A DNA stretch of 7,062 nt from an uncultured Bacilli bacterium (GTDB lineage Bacteria; Bacillota_I; Bacilli_A; RF39; UBA660): the NCBI GenBank assembly GCA_934086145.1, contig CAKOHV010000043.1, positions 1 through 7,062 on the forward strand. The letters are read 5' to 3'. Under the pieces are notes generated by a model. That model did not search any database, was not told the origin of the DNA, and worked only from the letters and a program-made list of their open reading frames with translations. The translations under genes were made by a program, and so were the position numbers. The stretch's first letter is position 1. Every line of letters starts with the position of its first letter. This document shows, piece by piece, positions 1-5,499 of the stretch.

Positions 1-20
1 ATGTAATCTTTTTTATCCAT
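1..20 (-). CDS. 5' end of a gene running out of the window to the left
   Basis: On the minus strand an ATG at 20-18 opens MDKKDY and continues past the window edge. A ribosome binding site (AGAGG, complement of 28-32) sits about 8 bases upstream, and a TATAAA -10-like hexamer lies at 34-39. The same frame is open upstream of the ATG back to about 117, so a longer non-ATG-started product is possible. The RBS favours the ATG at 20. Only six codons are visible, so no function can be given. Confidence 0.4.
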
Positions 21-136
21 AAAATGTACCTCTTTTATACTGAGAGAATTCAGATTAACCTCTGTTAAACTTTTTGATGATTTATATATATTTATATTTA
101 AAATACTGTTTCCGTTTAATCTCGATTATTCTGAAT

Positions 137-190
137 TTAGCAACTTGTAAAATCTACTAGAAAATGCTTAAAACCTAGAGCTTTAGCCAT
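137..190 (-). pseudogene. possible N-terminal remnant of an AdoMet decarboxylase (SpeD-like)
   Basis: On the minus strand an ATG at 190-188 reads MAKALGFKHFLVDFTSC and then TAA (139-137). The spacing of LG, H, (L)VDF and C resembles the conserved N-terminus of bacterial S-adenosylmethionine decarboxylase proenzymes, which begin with an LG-x-H-hydrophobic-E/D-F-x-x-C pattern; here there is one extra residue before the His. The protein should continue for about 100 more residues, and the processing-site motif and the rest are absent, so if the match is real this is a truncated relic. There is no Shine-Dalgarno site; a TATAAT lies about 7 bases before the ATG. The match covers only 17 residues and could be chance. 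Confidence 0.22.
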
Positions 191-410
191 TTTTATTATT
201 ATAAATCTTATAATTTCACTCGTACATACTTCTGAAAAAACTCTTGTTACATTTAATTACAGAAAAATACCAACTTATTACAACTAAAAGCATTATACTT
301 ATTATATTTCAAGGTTATTTTTCTAATTTGTAATTTTGTAATTGAAATAAGTAGAGAAAATTAAAAATTTTCATATTAAGTTCTTAAATTCTTGTAGTTT
401 AAGGGTTGAA

Positions 411-436
411 ATATTGCACTATTTTTGGTGCAATAT
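411..436. promoter_or_regulatory. palindromic operator in front of the HTH antitoxin gene
   Basis: ATATTGCAC (411-419) and GTGCAATAT (428-436) form a perfect 9-bp inverted repeat around an 8-bp spacer, 29 bases before the antitoxin ATG. Promoter-like hexamers sit in and beside it: TTGAAA at 406-411, and TATAAA at 434-439 or TATAAG at 440-445, although their spacings are not ideal. Antitoxins of the HigA/XRE type usually repress their own operon through such palindromes, so autoregulation is the natural reading. The operator role is inference. Confidence 0.55.
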
Positions 437-465
437 AAATATAAGATTTTAGTAAGGGAATAGTT

Positions 466-750
466 ATGATTGATAAAAAACATATTGGTTCTAGTTTCGA
501 TAGTTTTCTCGAAGAAGAAGAAATACTTCAAGAGTCTGAGGCGGTTGCGATAAAAAGAATTATTGCTTATGCTTTGGAGCAAAAAATGCTAGCTGATAAT
601 ATGTCAGTTAATCGTCTTGCAAAAGAACTTGAAACTTCAAGAACTGCAATTTGCCGTATTTTAGACCCCGAAAATACCTCAATTACGTTAAATACAATTG
701 AAAAAGTTGCTAAATACTTAGGTAAACGAATTGTTTTATCTTTTGCATAA
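466..750 (+). CDS. HigA-like XRE-family antitoxin (HTH, orphan)
   Basis: This 94-aa protein has the layout of XRE/HigA-type antitoxins paired with RelE/HigB (Gp49-like) toxins. The N-terminus carries the family signature IGSSFDSFLEEE (residues 7-18), followed by a linking helix (AVAIKRIIAYALEQKM, 26-41). A helix-turn-helix covers about 46-68 (MSVNRLAKELETSRTAICRI), then DPENTSITLNTIEKVAKYLG, where the DPEN motif is very typical. It would bind DNA as a dimer, repress its own promoter (palindrome at 411-436) and neutralise a partner mRNA-cleaving toxin. The start is supported by AAGGGA at 454-459. The usual toxin gene immediately upstream on the same strand is missing; only a decayed toxin C-terminus lies downstream on the opposite strand. 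It may therefore be an orphan antitoxin or an anti-addiction remnant. A role as a plain repressor is also possible. Confidence 0.82.
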   Translation: MIDKKHIGSSFDSFLEEEEILQESEAVAIKRIIAYALEQKMLADNMSVNRLAKELETSRTAICRILDPENTSITLNTIEKVAKYLGKRIVLSFA

Positions 751-849
751 ATCTTTATAGCGTTTAATAGCAATATCTAAATCTTTTTGTGGTGTCTTTT
801 GTGTTTTCTTAATTCAACTACTTCCATTTTTAACAATCTTGTTTTTTCT
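736..849 (-). pseudogene. decayed C-terminus of a RelE/HigB-type (Gp49-like) toxin
   Basis: Reading the minus strand from about 849 to 736 gives RKNKIVKNGSS, a TGA stop (816-814), then IKKTQKTPQKDLDIAIKR and YKDLCKR before TAA (738-736). The block IKKTQKTP followed by an acidic/basic helix and KRYKD is the hallmark C-terminal end of RelE/HigB-family toxins, where it follows a hydrophobic strand ending in -NGF or -HGF. The NG before the stop and the KIV before it look like the remains of that strand. The internal stop, the absent N-terminal two thirds and the lack of a start make it non-functional as read. It converges on the antitoxin gene and overlaps its last 15 bases, whereas intact pairs lie in tandem, so rearrangement as well as decay occurred. 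Confidence 0.5.
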
Positions 850-875
850 ATGATGTTAGCATAGGAGGCTAAATT

Positions 876-1061
876 ATGTTAAACAAAAAAGACGAATTGC
901 ATTTGATGAACTGTAAACAATTAGCAGAAATGCTTGGTATCAGTAAACAGTTTATAGCTATTTGGGATATAAGCAATTCCCCCAAAATGTACCGAGAAAT
1001 CGGCAAAAAATCGATTTTTATATATGAGGAAGTAGAAAAATTCTTGATGGTGCAAACTTAA
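876..1061 (+). CDS. small HTH protein, excisionase/AlpA-like
   Basis: The product is 61 aa. Residues about 11-34 (MNCKQLAEMLGISKQFIAIW) form a winged-helix/MerR-type HTH of the kind found in excisionases and AlpA-like regulators. It is followed by a short wing (YREIGKKSIFIY) and a closing helix (EEVEKFL), the order expected for 'read the residue, insert in the groove' excisionase folds. Start support is strong: AGGAGG at 862-867 lies 8 bases before the ATG. Excisionases bend attachment-site DNA and steer the integrase towards excision, which would fit a tRNA-integrated element, but no integrase is next to it. It could instead be a small transcriptional regulator. A further small gene follows 41 bases downstream on the same strand, so the two may share a transcript. 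Confidence 0.65.
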   Translation: MLNKKDELHLMNCKQLAEMLGISKQFIAIWDISNSPKMYREIGKKSIFIYEEVEKFLMVQT

Positions 1062-1102
1062 TCCAAGAAACTATAAAAACAAATCAATGCAAAGGAGTAA
1101 AA

Positions 1103-1220
1103 ATGGCTAGAAGAGAGGAAAAATATTTAGATTTAAGTGCATTAAGATAAGTGTACTTTAAGATACGTAGGAATTACACAAGATGAGCTAGCTGATGTGT
1201 ATATGAATTTAGATTTGTAA
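1103..1220 (+). pseudogene. tiny gene split by a 16-bp insertion
   Basis: A well-placed ribosome binding site (AAAGGAG, 1091-1097) precedes an ATG at 1103 that reads MARREEKYLDLSALR and then hits TAA (1148-1150). In another frame the sequence continues as YVGITQDELADVYMNLDL and stops at 1218-1220. The octamer TTAAGATA occurs at 1142-1149 and again at 1158-1165. Removing one 16-bp repeat unit restores a continuous 33-codon ORF, MARREEKYLDLSALR joined to YVGITQDELADVYMNLDL. GITQDELAD resembles the opening helices of an XRE HTH. As it stands, translation would stop after 15 residues. The function is unknown. Its end abuts the stop codon of the convergent protease gene at 1221. Confidence 0.45.
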
Positions 1221-3746
1221 TTATATTCGAGTTTGAATTTTTTCTTTTAATATAATCCGTTCTGCTATTTCTTCATGAATATTAATGGCATTATCTTCTT
1301 TTACTTCTAGAGTTACAGCTAAACCATAATTTATAAAATCTAAATTTTTATTATCCTCACTTAAGCAGTTGACTTTAATTAAAATGTCAGTACCATCTAT
1401 ATACGCTAATGCTTTTTCATTTTCAAATACTAAATGTTGTACTGTACCTTTTAAAGAAGAATCTATGTCTATATCTTTTTTAGCATCAGATATCATATTA
1501 GAAGCAATTCCATCTTGTTCATTCTCAATCCATAACTTTGCTCTACGATACTTAGGGTTTTCATAATTTATTGGTGAAAACCAAGCTAAAGTCATAGTTA
1601 ATCTAAACCAATTTCTATTACCTGTTAAAGAATTTGGTAAAGGAAATCTATATTCATGAAAATAATCTCTTTTTATACTATTTGTTGTTACCGCAGTAAC
1701 TCTTTGAGGTATATAATTTAATAGTTTGAGGAAATCAGCTTTTCCATAACCCAACATTTTAGAAGTTATTCTCTTCTTTTGTTGCCATGTCGTTATACCA
1801 AGAGATGTCCCAATAAAGCTTTCAAAGTCGCCCCAAGTGCAACTGTGAACCAATAAAGCTTTTAGTAGAACTGCTATATTATCAGGTATATTTGTAATTT
1901 GTTCTATATGTTCATAAAATTGTTCAGCAGCTCTAGTTGCTAACGCACAAGCAAGACTTGTTCCCGTCATATATGCTTTTTTATTTTGACCATATGCCAC
2001 ACACAAGCCTGGAGCTTTGGTCCAAATTGTTTTGATTTTAAGATTATGCAAACTTTGGCTATCTAGTAATGGCTTTTCATATAATTGACGACCACCATCG
2101 ACACATAAATCAGGTTTTATACTATTTCTGAATCCTAAACCTAATCTTGTAGTTGTACAAGGCAAAATATTACTTTGTACTAATTCTAAACGATTGTTAT
2201 CGCCTAAAAAAATAGAACTGTCATTATGAATAGAACCAACGGTAATAGCATTTATAGACTCACTTGGTGATAATAATTTACGATGAATTTCCGTTTCTTT
2301 AATTGATTCGATTACTTTTTTATTTTTGTCTTCTAAAGATAAATTATTCCATTCTTCTAGTGTACAATTTAATGAAATAGGTTCTTCATAATTTCCCGTA
2401 CTTATACAAAATAATAAATTGTATTTATATGAGAAATAATCAATTAATCTTGCCCAAGCACTTATATTTTTATTAAATTGTCTATATAAGTCTCCAACAG
2501 ACAAATTTATAATTTTTATATTATTTTTTAACTCCTCATTATCTACAATTTCTTTTATCGCCCTATAAGTTATATCTACTGGTAATGTTTCTTTAGGGAT
2601 TCCATCATCATTCAAGATTGGTCTTACGTAAACTTTGTGCTTAATTTTTGACTCTTGTTTTGATAAATCTCCATTTATAATTAATGAACAAATCGCTGTA
2701 CCATGAGCCATATTTTCGATAGATGTAGTTTCAGAAAGACTATCTACATCATTTACATTCACAAATCCTTTTAGATTGGAATGATTTGATAAAGGAATCG
2801 TGTCCAATACTGCCACATGGCAAATATCATCAGTGGCCGCATTTTGTTCATCTTCAATGCTTTCACATTCACTCTCATTAATATTTATATGATTTAATGC
2901 TTGTGCAGATGGATTAAAATACATAACTTCTTCACATTTTAAAATTGCAATATCTTCATTTGCTTGCAATCTATCATATACAGAAACGGGAACACTTGCT
3001 AATATTGCATGATATCGTATTTCTTGAATGATACTTGTACTAATTATACTTCCGCCTAAATTCCTTATTTCATTTTCAATAATACTTTGAGCTTGTGCTC
3101 TTTTTTCAGAATTTTGACGATACCATAATTCAATTTCTAATGATAAATCAGTAAAGCCTTGCTCTTTTTTAAATTTCCAATTTTCATATAAATATGAATT
3201 TTCAAGTCTGTCTTGAGTATTCCATCGTCTTATGTTATATAAATTTTTGAAAATTTGTTTTAGCGGTGCTTTTCCTTTGTCTAATTTTACATCTGGGTTT
3301 TCTTTATATAGATCCCAACACCTTATTAACTCATTAATCGCATTTTGATTTGCCATAGTAACGAATAATTTACTTTTTACTTTTGTATCTAGTTTATTAC
3401 CATCACTATCAATATTATAAAAATTATCATCACAATCAACGTCTTCAGAAAGTTCAACTAACCATTCAAGTCCATCTGTATTTCTTGCGATTGAAATAAA
3501 ATTTTCTAGATTGCCTCTAATTTCCATAACAATTGTACACTCTGGTTCAAGACCCAATGTCGAAGTTTGTGGAGATAAACGATGATTGTCTAATGCTGAT
3601 TGTAAATTATTAAAAATTGGTCCTAAACGCTCAACTTGTTTTTCAAAAACAGGCGTATTCAAAACAGAACGAGACCATTTACTAGATAAAGAACCTCGTT
3701 TACCAACATTTGGCGTATCAAAAAACAAAATAGGATAATTATTCAT
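1221..3746 (-). CDS. ietS: subtilisin-like S8 serine protease, IetS-type defence effector
   Basis: The product is 841 aa from the ATG at 3746. This start is chosen because AGGTG lies about 7 bases upstream and the ATG overlaps the ATPase stop as ATGAATAA; a GTG at 3755 would add three residues. Residues 1 to about 300 form an N-terminal region without recognisable catalytic motifs. The S8 domain follows with Asp315 (HVAVLDTI), His348 (MAHGTAICS), oxyanion Asn452 (ISTGN) and Ser597 (TGTSLACA), so the catalytic residues look intact. About 200 C-terminal residues rich in beta strands follow the protease domain. There is no signal peptide or membrane segment, so it should act in the cytoplasm, unlike most subtilases. 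Translational coupling to the AAA+ gene is the arrangement of IetAS, first described as a plasmid stability locus and later as an anti-phage system (Gao et al. 2020). The trigger and substrate cannot be read from the sequence. Confidence 0.85.
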   Translation of the reverse strand: MNNYPILFFDTPNVGKRGSLSSKWSRSVLNTPVFEKQVERLGPIFNNLQSALDNHRLSPQTSTLGLEPECTIVMEIRGNLENFISIARNTDGLEWLVELSEDVDCDDNFYNIDSDGNKLDTKVKSKLFVTMANQNAINELIRCWDLYKENPDVKLDKGKAPLKQIFKNLYNIRRWNTQDRLENSYLYENWKFKKEQGFTDLSLEIELWYRQNSEKRAQAQSIIENEIRNLGGSIISTSIIQEIRYHAILASVPVSVYDRLQANEDIAILKCEEVMYFNPSAQALNHININESECESIEDEQNAATDDICHVAVLDTIPLSNHSNLKGFVNVNDVDSLSETTSIENMAHGTAICSLIINGDLSKQESKIKHKVYVRPILNDDGIPKETLPVDITYRAIKEIVDNEELKNNIKIINLSVGDLYRQFNKNISAWARLIDYFSYKYNLLFCISTGNYEEPISLNCTLEEWNNLSLEDKNKKVIESIKETEIHRKLLSPSESINAITVGSIHNDSSIFLGDNNRLELVQSNILPCTTTRLGLGFRNSIKPDLCVDGGRQLYEKPLLDSQSLHNLKIKTIWTKAPGLCVAYGQNKKAYMTGTSLACALATRAAEQFYEHIEQITNIPDNIAVLLKALLVHSCTWGDFESFIGTSLGITTWQQKKRITSKMLGYGKADFLKLLNYIPQRVTAVTTNSIKRDYFHEYRFPLPNSLTGNRNWFRLTMTLAWFSPINYENPKYRRAKLWIENEQDGIASNMISDAKKDIDIDSSLKGTVQHLVFENEKALAYIDGTDILIKVNCLSEDNKNLDFINYGLAVTLEVKEDNAINIHEEIAERIILKEKIQTRI

Positions 3747-4740
3747 TAAAATCACCTATATTATTTTTAGAGATAGTGTACTGATTTTTCCACTCTGACA
3801 ATACATCATCAACAATATTTTCTATATCACCTTGCTCAAAAGACAATATATATTTCCTTGTTATGCAATCACAAACTTCTCTTATATCAGAGAAACTAGC
3901 ACCCATTAGAGTAGTTGCTAGTGTATTTATAGGTAATTTTATATCTTTAATTTGTGATTGAAAAACTTTAATATATTGCTTGATTTCTTTTTTTGTCGGG
4001 TTTTTAAGTTCGAGTCTTAATTGAAAACGTCTCCATACAGCCTTGTCAAGTAGTTCAGGATGATTACTAGCTGTTATAACAATAACATGGCTAGGTAATT
4101 TATCTATTTGTAAGAGTAAAGAACTTACAACGCGTTTTATTTCTCCTGATTCATGCTTATCTCCACGTTCTTTTCCTATAGTATCAAATTCGTCAAAAAA
4201 CAATACACACTTTCTAGTTTTACAATAATCAAAAACTTCTTTTAATCTTGATGAGGTTTCGCCAAGATAACTACCTATTAATGTTTCATAACGTACAACA
4301 ATTAATGGAATAGATAATGCCTCTGCAATAGCTTCTGCTAAACTTGTTTTACCATTTCCCGGTGGACCTACTAATAATATTCTATTACGAGGCTCAAGAG
4401 CAAAGGTTGCTAACAATTCACTACGATTATGTTCTTCGATAAAATCATTACATATTTTTTCTAACTTTTCTTCTAATATTAAATCTTGTAAAGTTGTACT
4501 TGGAACTAATTCCCAAAATAAATTTTTATCGAATTGATAATTAACAAGCGATGTTACTTTATTAACATTTTTATTAATAGTTTTTGAATATAAAAAAGTT
4601 TCCATTAATTTATCTGCAAGTAAATCATGTTGTTTTGCTCGCTCTTCTGACACAATAGCCTCTACTGTTTTTTCAAATAACATTTTATCGCCATTGCTAC
4701 CCGCTTTTACTAATTTCAATAATAAATCACTTCTTGCCAT
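3739..4740 (-). CDS. ietA: AAA+ ATPase, IetA-type partner of the subtilase
   Basis: The product is 333 aa. An N-terminal helical region of about 115 residues precedes one AAA+ module: Walker A GPPGNGKT (125-132), aromatic pore loop SYLGE (157-161), Walker B VLFFDEFD (179-186), sensor-1 Asn226 (TASNHPE), arginine fingers R237/R238 (VWRRF), and GASFSDIR (280-287), which corresponds to the sensor-2/GxSxxDI helix of the FtsH/katanin-like classic clade. The intact catalytic residues and pore loop point to an ATP-driven unfoldase or remodeller that assembles as a ring and controls or feeds the protease encoded next, with which it overlaps by 8 bases. An AAGGAA ribosome binding site lies about 7 bases before the ATG. 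There is no membrane segment. The pairing with a cytosolic S8 protease identifies it as IetA-like. On its own it would only be called a generic AAA ATPase. Confidence 0.87.
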   Translation of the reverse strand: MARSDLLLKLVKAGSNGDKMLFEKTVEAIVSEERAKQHDLLADKLMETFLYSKTINKNVNKVTSLVNYQFDKNLFWELVPSTTLQDLILEEKLEKICNDFIEEHNRSELLATFALEPRNRILLVGPPGNGKTSLAEAIAEALSIPLIVVRYETLIGSYLGETSSRLKEVFDYCKTRKCVLFFDEFDTIGKERGDKHESGEIKRVVSSLLLQIDKLPSHVIVITASNHPELLDKAVWRRFQLRLELKNPTKKEIKQYIKVFQSQIKDIKLPINTLATTLMGASFSDIREVCDCITRKYILSFEQGDIENIVDDVLSEWKNQYTISKNNIGDFNE

Positions 4741-4760
4741 ACATAGTTTCCTTTACAGAT

Positions 4761-4788
4761 AGTATATCATATAATTAAAACTTTTAAA
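4761..4788 (-). promoter_or_regulatory. probable promoter of the ietAS pair
   Basis: Reading the minus strand, TTTAAA (4788-4783) and TATACT (4766-4761) are spaced by 16 bases and lie just ahead of the ribosome binding site and ATG of the ATPase gene. The -10 is good and the -35 is poor. This would give the pair its own transcription start, separate from the 80-aa gene upstream. Confidence 0.35.
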
Positions 4789-4792
4789 TGAA

Positions 4793-4815
4793 TTTAAACT
4801 TCTGTTAAGTTTAAA
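4793..4815. promoter_or_regulatory. AT-rich perfect inverted repeat between the 80-aa gene and ietA
   Basis: TTTAAACTT (4793-4801) and AAGTTTAAA (4807-4815) are perfect 9-bp arms around a 5-base loop. The repeat starts right after the stop codon of the 80-aa gene and ends just upstream of the -35 of the ATPase gene. A related TTTTAAA lies within the -35 region (4782-4788). It could act as a weak terminator or attenuator for the 80-aa gene, but no T-run follows. It could also be an operator for the defence pair. Confidence 0.4.
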
Positions 4816-4816
4816 A

Positions 4817-5059
4817 CTACATAATGCTAGCTAATTCAACTTGCTTCTTTGCATTTGCTTTCTTTATTAAGTTGCTAATTTTTGTCAAATGATTTTCTTC
4901 ATCCTCATTAACTTGTTTAGGATTACCGATTAAACTATTAAAATAAGGTAAAGTTCTTATAATTCCTATTGCTTGTGTTACACTGTTTGCAGAAACTTTT
5001 ACTTCCACATTGCCACCACTTACTATTGGTACAATTGTTGCTTTATATGTTTTTGCCAT
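4817..5059 (-). CDS. 80-aa protein of unknown function, island-end gene upstream of ietA
   Basis: I do not recognise the family. The start is well supported by AGGAGG (complement of 5068-5073) 8 bases before the ATG. The first half alternates like beta strands (KTYKATIVPIVSGG, then NVEVKVSANS), followed by a helix (SVTQAIGIIRTLPYF) and a conserved-looking SLIGNPKQV. The second half is charged and helical (about residues 55-76, lysine-rich). No signal peptide, Cys pairs or membrane helix is visible, so it is a small cytosolic protein with a beta-beta-alpha core. It lies 76 bases upstream of the AAA+ ATPase on the same strand and is the last gene before the attachment site. It may be an element-maintenance protein (DNA binding, recombination directionality) or an accessory of the defence pair; the sequence does not decide between them. 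Confidence 0.72.
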   Translation of the reverse strand: MAKTYKATIVPIVSGGNVEVKVSANSVTQAIGIIRTLPYFNSLIGNPKQVNEDEENHLTKISNLIKKANAKKQVELASIM

Positions 5060-5089
5060 GTATTTATCCTCCTATTAAAAATTAGCTAA

Positions 5090-5118
5090 ATAATGATACT
5101 TGTTTTTATTTAATACAA
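5090..5118 (-). promoter_or_regulatory. possible promoter of the 80-aa gene
   Basis: On the minus strand TTGTAT (5118-5113) and CATTAT (5095-5090) are 17 bases apart and sit about 20 bases before the AGGAGG ribosome binding site. Both hexamers are imperfect, and a TATCAT overlaps as an alternative -10. This is a plausible but weak call. Confidence 0.25.
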
Positions 5119-5133
5119 TTTCTTTCAAAATCT

Positions 5134-5152
5134 GTGGGTAATGAGTGGGTAA
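5134..5152. repeat. two direct repeats of GTGGGTAAT near the attachment site
   Basis: GTGGGTAAT at 5134-5142 is followed by TGGGTAAT preceded by AG at 5144-5152, giving two near-identical units about 10-11 bases (one helical turn) apart. They lie about 85 bases inside the island from the tRNA-Gly junction, where arm-type integrase or excisionase binding sites are usually found. That role is inference from position and phasing. Confidence 0.4.
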
Positions 5153-5236
5153 TTCATATATAATTTCGCCTGTTTCGAATAAGTTTCATATAGTGAAAAC
5201 GGTTGTAAAATCAAGCATTTTGTATTATTTACATTG

Positions 5237-5282
5237 CTTGCCAAGGAGGATGTCGCGAGTTCGAGCCTCGTCTCCCGCTCCA
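5237..5282 (+). other. attR-like junction: 3' half of tRNA-Gly(GCC) without its 5' half
   Basis: From 5237 the bases fit tRNA-Gly position by position: loop TTGCCAA (5238-5244) with GCC anticodon at 5240-5242, anticodon 3' strand GGAGG (5245-5249), variable loop ATGTC, T-stem GCGAG (5255-5259), T-loop TTCGAGC, T-stem CTCGT (5267-5271), acceptor 3' strand CTCCCGC (5272-5278), discriminator T and encoded CCA (5280-5282). The bases before 5237 cannot pair as the anticodon 5' strand, and no D-arm or acceptor 5' strand (GCGGGAG expected) is present upstream. This is therefore not a functional tRNA but the displaced 3' end left by integration. The core identity probably starts in the anticodon loop, near 5237. 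Confidence 0.8.
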
Positions 5283-5283
5283 T

Positions 5284-5318
5284 AAAGAGTCGGATTTTAA
5301 TCTGGCTCTTTATTTATT
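5284..5318 (+). terminator. hairpin terminator of the original tRNA-Gly gene
   Basis: A 12-bp stem (5284-5295 with 5300-5311, including two G-T pairs) closes a TTTA loop directly after the CCA and is followed by an AT-rich TATTTATTA tail. The outer arms are AAAGAG and CTCTTT. Its position right behind the tRNA end makes it the natural tRNA terminator and marks the resumption of the resident chromosome. The T-run is short, so it is a weak intrinsic terminator by the usual criteria. Confidence 0.6.
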
Positions 5319-5495
5319 ATGAGCAGAAGTCGGACTCTCTCTCGTGTTTGTTGCTCAAGCCATTTTCGCAACAAACGAGTTCTACCCACAAGGGGTACGC
5401 ACCATCGTAAGGCTCGTGTTGCTCGCCAACGATGGTGCTGAAGCCTCGTTATTCGGTACATAAAGAAGAGCATTAGTTCAATCTTCGTTTTTTTA
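5319..5495 (+). ncRNA. GC-richer hairpin cluster, possible structured RNA or repeat element
   Basis: This stretch is clearly less AT-rich than its surroundings and contains consecutive hairpins: GTTTGTTGC/GCAACAAAC (5346-5354/5368-5376, 13-base loop), TACCC/GGGTA (5383-5387/5393-5397) and a 10-bp perfect GCACCATCGT/ACGATGGTGC (5399-5408/5429-5438) with an inner GGC/GCC. The loop of the third holds CTCGTGTTGCTC (5413-5424), a 4-base-deleted copy of CTCGTGTTTGTTGCTC (5341-5356) from the first. A weak GAAGA/TCTTC hairpin followed by seven T (5465-5494) could end a plus-strand transcript. A 40-codon frame at 5319-5441 has no ribosome binding site and an unnatural Arg/Ser/Cys composition. It could be a small RNA, a REP-like repeat or a relic. 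I recognise no Rfam family. Confidence 0.3.
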
Positions 5496-5499
5496 TCTA

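Larger units (their letters stand above)
21..465. other. gene-poor AT-rich stretch upstream of the antitoxin gene
   Basis: This 445-base stretch has no ORF with both a good start and a ribosome binding site. It holds the leader of the leftward gene (a TTAAC/GTTAA inverted repeat at 55-59/64-68 and a TATAAA at 34-39), a possible 17-codon SpeD-like remnant at 137-190 on the minus strand, and the operator/promoter region of the antitoxin gene from about 405. The rest, about 191-400, is very AT-rich with many stops in all frames, and I see nothing definite in it. Confidence 0.5.
1..5282. mobile_element. end of a tRNA-Gly-integrated genomic island (left end outside window)
   Basis: The region ends on the right at a displaced 3' half of tRNA-Gly (about 5237-5282), which is how integrative elements that use a tRNA 3' end leave their distal junction. 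The content to the left is typical cargo: an AAA+ ATPase/subtilase defence pair, an orphan antitoxin with toxin debris, a small excisionase-like HTH gene and broken small genes. The terminator-like hairpin just right of the fragment suggests that the original chromosome resumes there, so the element lies to the left. No integrase, relaxase or phage structural gene is visible, so whether it is an ICE, prophage, satellite or integrated plasmid is unknown. The left junction, which should carry the reconstituted full tRNA-Gly, is outside the window. The island reading is inference from the tRNA scar plus gene content. Confidence 0.55.

Noticed and set aside
376..582. 68-codon minus-strand ORF
   Set aside because: It overlaps the start of the well-supported antitoxin gene and its operator, has no ribosome binding site and shows unnatural low-complexity composition.
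567..773. 68-codon minus-strand ORF
   Set aside because: It is antisense to the antitoxin gene; the toxin remnant at its edge is in a different frame.
1369..1566. 65-codon plus-strand ORF
   Set aside because: It lies wholly antisense to the protease gene, with no ribosome binding site or recognisable domain.
5179..5196. TTTCA/TGAAA inverted repeat near the att site
   Set aside because: The arms are only five bases in AT-rich DNA, which is expected by chance.
5165..5282. a complete functional tRNA-Gly gene
   Set aside because: The acceptor 5' strand, D-arm and anticodon 5' strand are absent; only the 3' half fits.
5341..5438. CRISPR array or integron attC site
   Set aside because: The repeats are inverted and unequal, without regular spacers; there is no R-box/L-box layout, integron integrase or cas gene.
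5319..5441. 40-codon plus-strand ORF opening MSRSRTLSRVCC
   Set aside because: There is no ribosome binding site, the composition is Arg/Ser/Cys-rich because of the hairpin repeats, and structure explains the sequence better.
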